From the NCBI GenBank assembly GCA_031761405.1, contig JASEVX010000006.1, forward strand, positions 33,979,359-34,043,358: a stretch of 64,000 nt of DNA, given 5' to 3'. The notes under the pieces are model-generated. The model was not told where the DNA came from. It did no database searches and worked only from the letters and a program-made list of their open reading frames with translations. The translations under genes and the position numbers were made by a program. This DNA is from Serripes groenlandicus. Its lineage: Eukaryota; Mollusca; Bivalvia; Cardiida; Cardiidae. Every line of letters starts with the position of its first letter. Positions within the stretch are counted from its first letter, which is position 1. This document shows, piece by piece, positions 57,601 through 64,000 of the stretch.

Positions 57601-60600
57601 CATGAACGAAAAATTTATCAATTTCATGATGTTCTTAACTGTATCTGTTTTTGTTCAGGTGGATGATAGTCAAAATACCCATTTTAAACACATCCTAGGA
57701 GTGATGGAGAAACTGCCTGGCTGGACAAATAGGTATTTACTGTTCTGACACTCTTGGGTTGGCTACAGGAAAACCAACACTAACCCATTTCCCACATACA
57801 ACAAAAAATCTGTAGAAGACAATTTTGAAACAATATGAGCAAAAGCATGAAGAATCTCTACAGATTGAAAATTAATGAATAAATTATCGTGGCAAAGGGA
57901 GAAACTGCTCGTTGTGAGCAATTTCTCTTTTTGCTACGATGTTTTCAAAAGTCACATGCTGTAGGAGTGACCGAAAGTGTCTGTATGTGGGACAGGGGGT
58001 TGTAAATGAGGATATTAATAGTAGGGAGAGCTTGTTTTAGTCTGTGTAGCTTAACCCTTTCCCACATGTAGACGCTTTCTGATGCCTCTGCAGTAAATGA
58101 TTTTTGAAAACATTGTGACAAAAGATGAAATTGCTCAAAACAAGCAATTTCTCCTATTGCCACAATGTTTTCAACTTCTTTTAATGATTACCGTAAACTT
58201 TCCTTATAAAGATATAACATAATCTTGCCCAGATGTTTTCAAAGTCGTCTGCTGCAGATGTGTTGTATGTGGGATAGGGGGTTAATGAGTATATTTCTAG
58301 CAGGGAGAGCTTTTTTCAGCCTATGTAGCTTAACCCTTCACACATACAGGAAATCGGAAGCAGACGACTATGAAAACATAGTGACAAAAACCTGAAAAAT
58401 CTCCATAAATGATAGCTTTTGTAACCTTTTAATTTCTTGTTACCTGATTATGTCTTGTAACCTTTATAATTTCTTGTTATCTTATCATTTTTAGCTCCAC
58501 TGGCTGAAAGCCAGTCGAGCTTATGTCATGGCGAATTGTCCGTCGTGCGTGCTTGCGTGCGTGCGTAAACTTTTTCCTTTAAACGACTTCTTCTCACTAA
58601 CCACTTGGCCAATTTGGTTGAAACTTCATAGGAAGCATCCTCTCAATGTCCTCTCTTAAATTCCTTCAAATTTTTTGATCCATCCATAATTCTGGTTTCC
58701 ATGGCAAGCAAAAGAAAAAAATAGTGAAAACTTAAAAAATCTTCTTCTCTGAAAGTGTCTGGCCGATTTTCAAATAATTTTGTAGAAATGTTCCTTGGGT
58801 GACCCTTTATTAGATTCCTTCAAGAAATGTTGATTGGTCGAAAAACATGGTCGCCAGAGGGCGGGGCTATTTTGCCTTATATGACCATAGTGAAAACTTA
58901 AAAAATCTTCTTCTCCGAAAGTGTTCAGCCGATTTTCAAATAATTTTGTAGAAATGTTCATTGGGTGACCCTCTATCAGATTCCTTCAAGCCATGTTGAT
59001 TGGTCAAAAAATATGGCCGCCAGAGGGCGGGGCTATTTTGCTCTATATGACCATAGTGAAAATTTAAAAAATCTTCTTCTCCGAAAGTGTTGAGCAGATT
59101 TTCAAATAATTTTGTAGAAATGTTCTTTGGGTGACCCTCTATAAGATTCCTTCAAGCCATGTTGATTGGTTCAAAAATATGGCCGCCATGGGGTGGGGCT
59201 ATTTTGCCTTATATGGCTATTGTGAAAACTTAAAAAATCTTCTCCTCCGAAAGTGTCAGGCCGATTTTCAAATAATTTTGCAGAAACATTCCTTGGGTGA
59301 CACTCTACAAGATTCCTTTAAGCCATGGTGGTTGGTAAAAAATATGGCCACTAGGGGGCAGGGCTGTTTGGAGATTTGATTTTTGCCTTATGGCCGTGGA
59401 GCGATACTGGCCCTCTTGGGCCTCTTGTTTGTTACCTTTTCATTTCTTGAAACCTTATCATTTCTTGTTTCCTTATATTTTATTGTTACCTTATCATTTC
59501 TTGTTTACCTGATCCAGAGCTCCAGATAAGGGGAGTTTTGTACATTATAAAAGCACTATTTTACCCTCTAACCCTATGCTGTGGGTATTCAAAAGAATCA
59601 TCTCATTGAGAAGATTATTTTGAGTACCCACAACATAGGGTTTGGTTGGATGATATGAGAGATATTGTGGGTAAAAGAGCTGTAAACCCCTCCTTATCTG
59701 GACCTCTGCTGATCTTTTCTTGTTACTGTTTATATCAGATTGAACCAAGATATGCATATAAAGTTTGGCCGAATTAATGGAATGAGCACAAGAAAAGGCA
59801 GGGTGGTATTTCTTTCAGAAATATTGGACAGAGCGAAACAGATATGTAAAAATACTTTGCAAGAAAAGGAAAGTAAGTGTTGTATTATTTTTTATTGTTT
59901 TTTTACACAGTTTTTGATAATATCTCATGTTCCCTAGATGATTATGTCATAGATATGTCTCTTGTTGAAGTGCCACAGTTTCACTGATCACTGATAGAAA
60001 ATAAGTGTACTGCATATAAAGTTTATTAAGTGGTGGATAGTGGTTCTGCCAATTAAAAACATACATAAAGCCCTTTCAAACATTATTATATGAGCCGTCT
60101 CGTGAAACCGACATTATGGCCTCTGCGTAATGTATCAATCCAGATCAGTTTCAGAGAATGAGTAATTGGGATATTAAAAATCTGATTGCTACAGACAGGG
60201 AATTGCTAAACAAAGGTGGTCTTTAGCACAGGTTTGACTCAATTTTCAAATACTTGATTGTCACTGTTTCTGTTGAAATTTATTAAAAAGGTTATATTTA
60301 AAGAAATGTTCACATTTGATATGATTTTAGGTACAAAAATAACAGAAGAACATACAGATGGCGTTGCTGAAGAATTAGGAAGGAGTGCTGTAATTATACA
60401 AGATTTTAACAAACAGAGATTGCGCAATTATCAGTTCACATGGGATAGGATGCTCTATTTTGCACGGGACTCGGGCGTTTTCATGCATTATTGTCATTCT
60501 AGACTCTATAAGTAGGTATATTTTTATCAATACTTGGGCGTTTTCATGCATTATTGTCATTCTAGACTTTATAAGTAGGTATATTTTTATCGGGACTCGG

Positions 60601-62989
60601 GCATTTCATGCATTATTGTCATTCTAGACTTTATAAGTAGGTATATTTTTATCGGGACTCGGGCATTTCATGCATTATTGTCATTCTAGACTCTATAAGT
60701 AGGTATATTTTTATCAATACTCGGGCGTTTTCATGCATTATTGTCATTCTAGACTTTATAAGTAGGTATATTTTTATCGGGACTCGGGCATTTCATGCGT
60801 TATTGTCATTCTAGACTTTATAAGTAGGTATTTCTTGATCGGGACTCGGGCGTTTTCATGCATTATTGTCATTCTAGACTTTATAAGTGGGTATATTTTG
60901 ATCGGGACTCTGGCGTTTTCATACATTATTGTCATTCTAGACTTTATAAGTGGGTATATTTTGATCGGGACTCGAGCATTTTCACGCATTATTGTCATTC
61001 TAGACTTTATTAGTAGGTATATTTGGATTGAGACTCAGGAGATACATCACTTAACCCTTTCTTTGAATACTGGAACCAATTTTATGAAGCCTGATCTATA
61101 CTGCTGGCTTAATATTCCTAGAATTGGCTATGAACTCATCCAAATGCAAAGCAGGACAAGTTCATTTTAAAAAAATTTGCCATTGACAGGTTGAAGCATC
61201 AGTGTACCAATGATGAATGAAGTTACATTTGACAAAAGTTACCTCTACACCATTGAAATTAAAATGTTGAAGCATCCTTGGTCAGGAAGAAACTTTAACC
61301 CTTTCCCTCATGCAGATGCATTCTGAGACCTCTGCAGCAGACAACTTTAAAAAACATTGTCACAAAAGAAGAAATTGCTCAATTCTTCTTTTGACACAAT
61401 GTTTTCAACTCTATTCAATAAGTATGTCTTCATTTAGGGAGATTACCCATATTATTGTTTAGATGTTTCAAAGTCGTCTGCTGCAGATTTGTTGTATGTG
61501 AGAAAGGGTTAACTTTTGGGTCAATTTTTCATTCCCTACAGTGTAATATAAAACTTCTGTGTACTTCAGATACATTAATAATTTATATTTATATTTACAG
61601 TTTAGAGGCAAACTGTGGTATAGAGATAGATGAGAGTCTCGACTTTAAACCTGAAATCATCTTAAATCTAAAGGAAGCTAACACATTAATAACAGAATTA
61701 GAGCGGTAAGATTAGGAATACTTTGACCATTTTCTATTCAAATCTTTCTGTTCCTTCCGTACATACATTTTGATGCCTCTGCACCAGAGGACTTTTGAAA
61801 ACAATATGACAAAAGGAAATCGCTCGCCGTCTGTTCACATTTTCCTACAAAACAACTCCTAAACCAATGGACCAATTTCAAAATAAATTCATTTGAAAGT
61901 TCCTTAAGGTGTCCTCTTTCAAAGTTGTTCACATAATTGAATTATATGTTGGACTTGAAAGTTCCTTTGGCAGTCCTCTTTCAAAGTTGTTCAAAGAATT
62001 GAATTATATGTTGACATTTTGTTGTCATTGCATCAGAAAAAATGCCAAAGATATTTGGTATAAATGTTCCTTGTTTGACTCTGACAAGATTGTTGACAGT
62101 ATTCCCATCTTATGAAAAACATGGCCACCAGGGAGCAAACTTGTTTTCCTTATATATATATTATAAAAACTATTCCCTCTTCAAACATTGTCCAAACTAT
62201 TCCTACTCATTGAAAAACATTGCTGCCAGCAGGACTGCTTTTTCCATGTATACTTGTATGTATATATAGTGAAAACTTTAAAAATCTTCTTGTACAAAAG
62301 CGTTGGCCCGATTTTAAACTTGTTTGGCACAAATGCTCCGTGGGGGATCTACTTCTAAGACTGTTCAAATTGATCTGTGAAAAAATTTCCGCCAAGGGGC
62401 TGGGCTTGTTTTCCTTGTATGTATATATATAATGAATGAAATTTTAAAAATCTCCTCTTGAAAAGTAATAGCCTGATATGAAAATAACTATACATTTGAA
62501 TATTGAAAACTACATGTATTTCTAAAAGTTTAATTAAATCGGGTGAGCGATGTAGGGTCATCATGGTCCTCTTGTTTATAGATCCTATTTTTTGGCAGGG
62601 GATAATCCGATATTAACCCTTTCCCTCATACAGACACTTTCTGATGCCTCTGTAGCAGACAGCTTTGAAAACATTTAGATAAAGACCTCGAAATCTCTTT
62701 AAATGAAGGTACATGTATAATTACTGAAAAAAGTTGAAAAACATTGTGTCAAAAGGAGAAATTGCCTTTTTGGAGCAATTTCTCCTTTTGTCTGAATATT
62801 ATCAAAAGTCTTCTGTTGCAGAGGCGTCAGAAAGCATCTATATGAGGCAAAGGGTTCAGAGACCTTTCAGTAACAGTTCTTTACTGGGAAATAAATATAT
62901 TTCTATAATTACAGATATCAAAAAGGTATAGATCTTGCAGCTATCACCCTGGAACCACATTACATCGTTAAATATATTTTGAACATTTG
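39576..62989 (+). CDS. RARS2: Mitochondrial arginyl-tRNA synthetase (13 exons seen; both ends missing)
   Basis: Class I aminoacyl-tRNA synthetase that charges mitochondrial tRNA-Arg. Exons: 39576-39676, 41331-41470, 42358-42434, 45518-45620, 48098-48171, 51073-51179, 52817-52915, 54089-54149, 57659-57732, 59739-59872, 60331-60511, 61601-61705, 62915-62989. All 12 junctions keep frame, giving 1,331 nt. Visible motifs: HIGH-equivalent [30 protein letters not shown]; the KMSKS-equivalent loop GMSTRKG (human GMKTRRG); and the DALR-domain stretch [24 protein letters not shown]. It aligns colinearly with human RARS2 from about residue 107 to 545 of 578. Cytosolic RARS1 fits less well. The first roughly 100 codons were not located, and the last roughly 35-50 codons lie beyond the window after a donor at 62990. 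Confidence 0.94.
39721..39954. mobile_element. TTAA-type palindromic MITE
   Basis: TTAGCCTTTCTCACATCC to GAGGGAAAGGGTTAA. 45 bp downstream of the first recognised RARS2 exon; its right end abuts the next SINE. Confidence 0.83.
39955..40213 (-). mobile_element. tRNA-derived SINE
   Basis: Minus-strand copy of the 38381 family. The head on the minus strand reads AGCCGAGCTCAAACGGTAGC with B box GAGTTCAAACCCC. Its 3' end joins the MITE at 39954. Confidence 0.78.
40269..40435. mobile_element. TTAA-type MITE, internally deleted
   Basis: TTAACCCTTTCTCCATAAA to AAGGAAAAGGGTTAA; the left arm is missing but both termini are present. Confidence 0.75.
40685..40913. mobile_element. TTAA-type palindromic MITE, full length
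   Basis: ATAACCCTTTTCCTCATAT to GAGGGAAAGGGTTAA. Confidence 0.85.
41087..41280. mobile_element. Palindromic CAGAG/CTCTG MITE
   Basis: CAGAGCTCAAGATAAG to CTTATCTGGTCCTCTG with the AACCCTACATTGTGGGTACT arm. Ends 50 bp before the RARS2 HIGH-motif exon. Confidence 0.8.
41331..41470 (+). CDS. RARS2: RARS2 exon with HIGH-type signature
   Basis: [20 protein letters not shown] is the class I ATP-binding signature (HTGH for HIGH), followed by [15 protein letters not shown]. Acceptor TTATTTACAG, donor GTAAAA. Nearly identical to human [20 protein letters not shown]. Confidence 0.98.
41770..42300. repeat. ~39-bp minisatellite and half of a CAGAG/CTCTG MITE
   Basis: 41770-42215: about 11 units of CCATGTGTTCAGTTATATTA. 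42228-42300 is the right half only of the palindromic CAGAG/CTCTG MITE. It lies just upstream of the RARS2 exon at 42358. Confidence 0.8.
42358..42434 (+). CDS. RARS2: RARS2 exon
   Basis: [10 protein letters not shown] and ADPLQHLFE match human LLGTGFQLFG and NPLQHLFE. Acceptor TTCTTTAG, donor GTATGG. A palindromic MITE starts 9 bp past the donor and an exact copy of the donor sequence lies on its far side. Confidence 0.95.
42444..42643. mobile_element. Palindromic CAGAG/CTCTG MITE at a RARS2 splice donor
   Basis: CAGAGGTCCAGATAAGG to CTTATCTAGAGCTCTT. Flanked on both sides by GGTATGGTAC (42434-42443 and 42644-42653). The left copy holds the exon's own donor. Confidence 0.85.
42770..43850. 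repeat. Two tandem arrays in a RARS2 intron
   Basis: 42770-43150: repeated TTAGGGCAAGTTGGCATTTT units about 180 bp apart. 43540-43850: about eight 43-bp units of TTGGTTAAGTTTTGTGTTTA. Non-coding. Confidence 0.8.
44188..44430 (+). mobile_element. tRNA-derived SINE, 5' truncated
   Basis: B-box remnant GAGTTTCAATCC, then the AAGCAGCCAGTTGCTAAG body and a decayed tail. 44430-44955 shows nothing I recognise. Confidence 0.55.
44957..45149. mobile_element. TTAA-type MITE, internally deleted
   Basis: TTAACCCTTTCCCTCATAT to GAGGGAAATTGTTAA; the central hairpin is shortened. Confidence 0.8.
45150..45347 (-). mobile_element. tRNA-derived SINE (Ser/Leu-like head)
   Basis: Minus-strand member of the 9485 family: GTGGCTGAGTGGTTAGC A box and GGTTTGAACCCC B box. 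It abuts the MITE to its left. Confidence 0.7.
45385..45494. mobile_element. TTAA-type MITE fragment, 23 bp from a RARS2 exon
   Basis: Right half only: GTCGTCTGCTGCAGATATTT to GTGAAAGGGTTAA, stopping 23 bp before the exon at 45518. Confidence 0.75.
45518..45620 (+). CDS. RARS2: RARS2 exon
   Basis: [14 protein letters not shown] followed by [14 protein letters not shown], matching human VYVQVNKEAADDKS and QEFFQRLELG. Acceptor TTTTCTTTTCAG, donor GTCAGT. The intron upstream ends with a MITE that stops 23 bp before the exon. Confidence 0.95.
46153..47800 (-). mobile_element. Hairpin-ended element with ~155-bp tandem units
   Basis: Starts with TTAGCTCACC and a hairpin TGCACGAAGTGCA, then TCGTGCGTCGTC. 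About nine units of ATATCTAGGTCAAGTTCGAA follow. Ends GGGCCATCATGGCCCTCTTG. Reverse orientation of the ACAAGAG family. Confidence 0.8.
48098..48171 (+). CDS. RARS2: RARS2 exon
   Basis: [20 protein letters not shown] then KIYK, equivalent to human LWQKFRDLSIEEYIRVYK. Acceptor GTTGTAG, donor GTAGAT. Only 74 nt. Confidence 0.96.
48543..48841. mobile_element. Two partial TTAA-type MITEs sharing a TTAA
   Basis: 48543-48702 and 48699-48841 meet at a single TTAA. The second keeps GTGGGAAAGGGTTAA at its right end. Confidence 0.75.
49044..49335 (-). repeat. C-run/G-run hairpin family, reversed
   Basis: CCCCCCCACAAACAAAG and TTGGGGGGTATATAGG open the element; GTCCGTCCGTCC follows. It then matches 16745-17180 in reverse complement. 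Confidence 0.75.
49725..50760. repeat. 51-bp minisatellite upstream of RARS2 exon
   Basis: About 20 units of ACTTCAGTTTTACAGGAGTA plus AACATGTTTAACATCAGCTAG. 51 bp is 17 codons, so open frames with [17 protein letters not shown] arise on the minus strand; not genes. Relics sit at 51036-51062 and 51535-51575, on both sides of the exon at 51073. Confidence 0.93.
50766..51035 (+). repeat. Dispersed repeat with CCCCCGG hairpin
   Basis: ATGCCCCCGGAATCACCGATT, then a GTCTGTCT microsatellite, then GACCTTGACC-type text. Probably a fragment of another dispersed family. Confidence 0.5.
51073..51179 (+). CDS. RARS2: RARS2 exon
   Basis: [18 protein letters not shown] matches human RLGVYFDEYSGESFYREKS; then [14 protein letters not shown]. 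Acceptor ATTTTTCAG, donor GTAAGT. The last relic of the 51-bp minisatellite ends at its acceptor. Confidence 0.96.
51211..51475 (+). mobile_element. tRNA-derived SINE
   Basis: Head GAGCCCCGGTAGCTCTGTTGG, a shared body with AAGCAGCCAGTTGCTTGG, and tail CATTAAACCTCAATCAATCA. Confidence 0.78.
52191..52424. mobile_element. TTAA-type palindromic MITE
   Basis: TTAACCCTTTCCCCCATAT to GAAGGAAAGAGTTAA. Its right TTAA starts another fragment (52421-52552); a third partial copy lies at 52600-52738. Confidence 0.83.
52817..52915 (+). CDS. RARS2: RARS2 exon with [10 protein letters not shown] motif
   Basis: [18 protein letters not shown] then [15 protein letters not shown], matching human TVMRSDGTSLYATRD. 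Acceptor TTTCAG, donor GTGAGA. Confidence 0.96.
52930..53097 (-). mobile_element. tRNA-derived SINE, head truncated
   Basis: Minus-strand tail GGGTTTTACGCAGTTTTCAA (reverse) and the AACCAGTACTAGGCTAGG body of the 9485 family, 14 bp past a RARS2 donor. Confidence 0.65.
53222..53408. mobile_element. TTAA-type MITE
   Basis: TCAACCCTTTCCCACCTGC to GTGGGAAAGGGTTAA, with the inner hairpin deleted. Confidence 0.8.
53455..53815. repeat. 43-bp minisatellite with palindromic core
   Basis: About eight units of GTTACCAGTACTACTGGTCA plus ATTTATCATGAGGCCAGCGAGAA. ACCAGTACTACTGGT is a near-palindrome. The open frames across it are artefacts. Confidence 0.92.
54089..54149 (+). CDS. RARS2: RARS2 exon whose 3' end is amplified downstream
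   Basis: [20 protein letters not shown], equivalent to human [20 protein letters not shown]. Acceptor TTTTTCAG, donor GTAAGT. The last ~40 nt plus the donor recur about 12 times in the following intron. Reading on past the true donor meets an in-frame stop within five codons. Confidence 0.96.
54110..54850 (+). repeat. Minisatellite made from the 3' end of a RARS2 exon and its splice donor
   Basis: About 12 intronic units of 47-61 bp repeat the end of the exon at 54089-54149 (GATAGACATGAAAAGTACAA, GGATTCACTATGTT) plus the intron start GTAAGTATT. Roughly nine copies keep GTAAGT. Confidence 0.95.
55009..56421 (-). mobile_element. Hairpin-ended element with seven ~165-bp CTCF-like units
   Basis: TTAGCTCACATGAGCTTTGC hairpin start, then repeated CGTCGTGCGTCG. 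The tandem units each hold TTGATTGGTC (CCAAT) and GCCGCCAGGGGG variants. Ends GGGCCATCATGGCCCTCTTG. Confidence 0.88.
56427..56854 (-). mobile_element. Short hairpin-ended element
   Basis: TTAGCTCACCTGTCACATAG hairpin start (stem CTCACCTGTCAC / GTGACATGGTGAG). Body related to 1-340. Ends GGGCCATTATGGCCCTCTTG. Confidence 0.82.
57327..57545. mobile_element. TTAA-type MITE, decayed right end
   Basis: TTATCCCTTTCCCACCTAT at the left; CTGCTGCAGATTTATTGCAT then GTGGGAAAT at the right. A smaller fragment precedes it (57178-57268). Confidence 0.7.
57659..57732 (+). CDS. RARS2: RARS2 exon
   Basis: [20 protein letters not shown] then GWTNR. Human has [24 protein letters not shown]. Acceptor TTGTTCAG, donor GTATTT. 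Confidence 0.94.
57990..58340. mobile_element. TTAA-type MITE (58051-58285) inside a duplicated flank
   Basis: The MITE runs TTAACCCTTTCCCACATGT to GGGATAGGGGGTTAA. About 60 bp on its left (AGCAGGGAGAGCTT-like, CTATGTAGCTTAACCC-like) recurs on its right, so MITE plus flank is tandemly duplicated; the third MITE start is at 58331. Confidence 0.75.
58488..59430 (-). mobile_element. Hairpin-ended element with CTCF-like units
   Basis: TTAGCTCCACTGGCTGAAAG hairpin start (ACTGGCTGAAAGCCAGT), then GTGCGTGCTTGCGTGC and about five ~160-bp units with GGTCGCCAGAGGGCGGGG. Ends GCCCTCTTGGGCCTCTTG. Confidence 0.82.
59514..59708. mobile_element. Palindromic CAGAG/CTCTG MITE with intact flanks
   Basis: CAGAGCTCCAGATAAGGGG to CCTTATCTGGACCTCTG, flanked directly by CTGATC on both sides (exact 6-bp repeat). 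Ends 30 bp before the RARS2 KMSKS-type exon. Confidence 0.85.
59739..59872 (+). CDS. RARS2: RARS2 exon with KMSKS-equivalent loop
   Basis: [20 protein letters not shown] corresponds to human [20 protein letters not shown], the loop that replaces KMSKS; then [13 protein letters not shown]. Acceptor TATATCAG, donor GTAAGT. A palindromic MITE ends about 30 bp before the exon. Confidence 0.97.
60331..60511 (+). CDS. RARS2: RARS2 exon, start of anticodon-binding domain, with amplified 3' end
   Basis: [19 protein letters not shown] and YQFTWDRML, then [14 protein letters not shown], matching human AERVGLAALIIQDFKG, YKFSWDRVF and TGVFLQYTHARLH. Acceptor GATTTTAG, donor GTAGGT. The terminal ~55 nt plus donor recur about eight times in the intron. 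Failure to splice gives an immediate TAG. Confidence 0.97.
60455..61035 (+). repeat. Minisatellite made from the 3' end of a second RARS2 exon and its donor
   Basis: Eight further ~62-bp units after the exon end at 60511: GGGACTCGGGCGTTTTCATG, TTGTCATTCTAGACT, then TATAAGTAGGTATATTT. Five keep AA|GTAGGT and two have AA|GTGGGT. Open frames across it (111 codons plus) are artefacts. Confidence 0.95.
61295..61512. mobile_element. TTAA-type palindromic MITE
   Basis: TTAACCCTTTCCCTCATGC to GTGAGAAAGGGTTAA. Ends 88 bp before a RARS2 exon. Confidence 0.85.
61601..61705 (+). CDS. RARS2: RARS2 exon, DALR anticodon-binding domain
   Basis: [20 protein letters not shown] then [14 protein letters not shown]; human has LEETFGCGYLNDFN and SILQHLLRFDEVL. 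Acceptor ATATTTACAG, donor GTAAGA. Confidence 0.92.
61820..62577 (-). mobile_element. ACAAGAG-family element, diverged
   Basis: Degenerate ~150-bp units (AAAACATGGCCACCAGGGAG). Ends GTGAGCGATGTAGGGTCATC then ATGGTCCTCTTG. The left boundary is uncertain. Confidence 0.65.
62613..62858. mobile_element. TTAA-type palindromic MITE
   Basis: TTAACCCTTTCCCTCATAC to GAGGCAAAGGGTTCA. Ends 57 bp before the last RARS2 exon in the window. Confidence 0.82.
62915..62989 (+). CDS. RARS2: RARS2 last exon in window, DALR domain
   Basis: [20 protein letters not shown] then ILNIW; human has [20 protein letters not shown]. Acceptor TAATTACAG, donor GTAAGA, phase 2, so the coding sequence continues to the right of the window. 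Confidence 0.92.
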
Positions 62990-63284
62990 GTAAGATTATA
63001 TATTATAGACTTATGATCGGATAATATTTAAGCCCCTGCCCTGAAAGAACTTTGGGGGCATAACGGTCTAGATTGGTTCTAGCCCAGAAAAAAAAGATAT
63101 CTACTTCAAACAAGCTGGCTTCCGACCTATACTTCTTAGGCATGCAGTGCAAGTCATATATATTTAAATTCCCATCTATGTACCACCTGCAGACGCATTC
63201 TGACGCATCTGCAGCAGATGAGTTTTGAAAACATTGTAGTAAATGTAGAAGTTGCTCTTGTCAATTTTTCCTTTTTATACGCCC

Positions 63285-64000
63285 GTTATCGTATTATAGT
63301 TTTATCTGCGGCGTACGGGCAGGCGGGCGTTGTCCAGTATGTTGTCAGCTCAATAACTTAAGAAGCCTTTGTCCAATCATCACCAAATTTGGTCAGAATG
63401 TGTATTGGGATAATATCTCGGACAAGTTTGATAACTAGCCATATCGCTTTAGTCAATCGAGAGTTATCGCCCTTTAATTATAGAAATAACCCAAAATTGG
63501 TCTTGTCAGCTCAATAACTTTAGAAGCCTTTGTCCAATCATCACCAAATTTGGTCAGAATGTGTATTGGCATAATTTCTTTTAGTCAATTGAGAGTTATC
63601 GCTCTTTAATTATAGAAATTACCTAAAATTGGTCTTGTCAGCTCAATAACTTTAGAAGCCTTTATCCAATCATCACCAAATTTGGTCAGAATGTGAACTG
63701 TCATAATATCTCGGACAAGTTCGATAACTAGCCATATCGCTTCAGTCAATCGAGAGTTATCGCCCTTTTATTATAGAAATTACCTAAAATTGGTCTTGTC
63801 AGCTCAATAACTTTAGGAGCCTTTGTCCAATCATCACCAAATTTTATCAGAATGTGTATTGGCGTAATATCTCAGACAAGTTCGATAACTAGCCATATTG
63901 CTCCAGTCGATAGAGAGTTATTGCCCTTTAATTATTATAGAAATTACCTAAAATTGGTCTTGTCAGCTAAATAACTTGTGAAGCCATTGTGAAGAATACT
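63285..64000 (+). repeat. ~155-bp tandem repeat continuing past the window
   Basis: ATACGCCCGTTATCG and CGTACGGGCAGGCGGGCG lead into about four units of GGTCTTGTCAGCTCAATAAC and TCCAATCATCACCAAATTT. The array is open at the right edge. Confidence 0.85.

Noticed and set aside
60774..61170. Frames of 74-111 codons on both strands near 60.8-61.2 kb
   Set aside because: They run through the exon-tail minisatellite in frames other than the RARS2 reading frame.

Overview
This is a nuclear window from an animal with large, repeat-packed introns, most likely a bivalve mollusc. The pointers are tRNA-derived SINEs ending in short CAAT-type tails, tens of palindromic MITEs, TCCGTCGTGCG-type elements and many intronic minisatellites. 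I see no bacterial genes, CRISPR arrays, viral genes or autonomous transposase/reverse transcriptase genes. The species is inferred only from repeat style.

Two protein genes lie head to head and both products work in mitochondria. On the minus strand, 37527 down to 3857, is a complete paraplegin gene (SPG7, a subunit of the inner-membrane m-AAA protease). I rebuilt 17 coding exons; every junction has GT/AG ends and compatible phase, and they sum to 2,340 nt (779 codons plus stop), close to human paraplegin in length and exon number. On the plus strand, from 39576 to beyond the right edge, is the mitochondrial arginyl-tRNA synthetase gene RARS2. Thirteen consecutive exons (about 443 codons) are clear, covering the catalytic core and most of the anticodon-binding domain. 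The first roughly 100 codons were not found between the genes, and the last exon or exons lie past 64000.

Layout: 1-3856, downstream of SPG7, repeats only. 3857-37527, SPG7. 36400-36850, inside SPG7 intron 1, an unusual non-repetitive CpG-containing patch with NRF-1-, E-box-, NF-Y- and YY1-like motifs and an orphan open frame ending in a good splice donor. 37530-39575, intergenic or RARS2 5' region with one SINE. 39576-64000, RARS2.

Almost everything outside the exons is repeat: (i) a TTAA-bounded palindromic MITE with about 60 full or partial copies; (ii) a second palindromic MITE with CAGAG/CTCTG ends; (iii) elements beginning near ACAAGAGGGCC and ending in a hairpin plus CTAA; (iv) tRNA-derived SINEs; (v) a family closed by a C-run/G-run hairpin; (vi) many minisatellites.

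The most unusual observation is that two RARS2 exons have had their 3' ends, including the 5' splice donor, amplified into intronic minisatellites (about 12 and 8 extra copies). A palindromic MITE sits 9 bp after another RARS2 donor and is flanked by an exact 10-bp repeat that contains the donor. Several MITEs stop within 8 to 23 bp of splice sites, and larger elements are precisely nested inside MITE copies.
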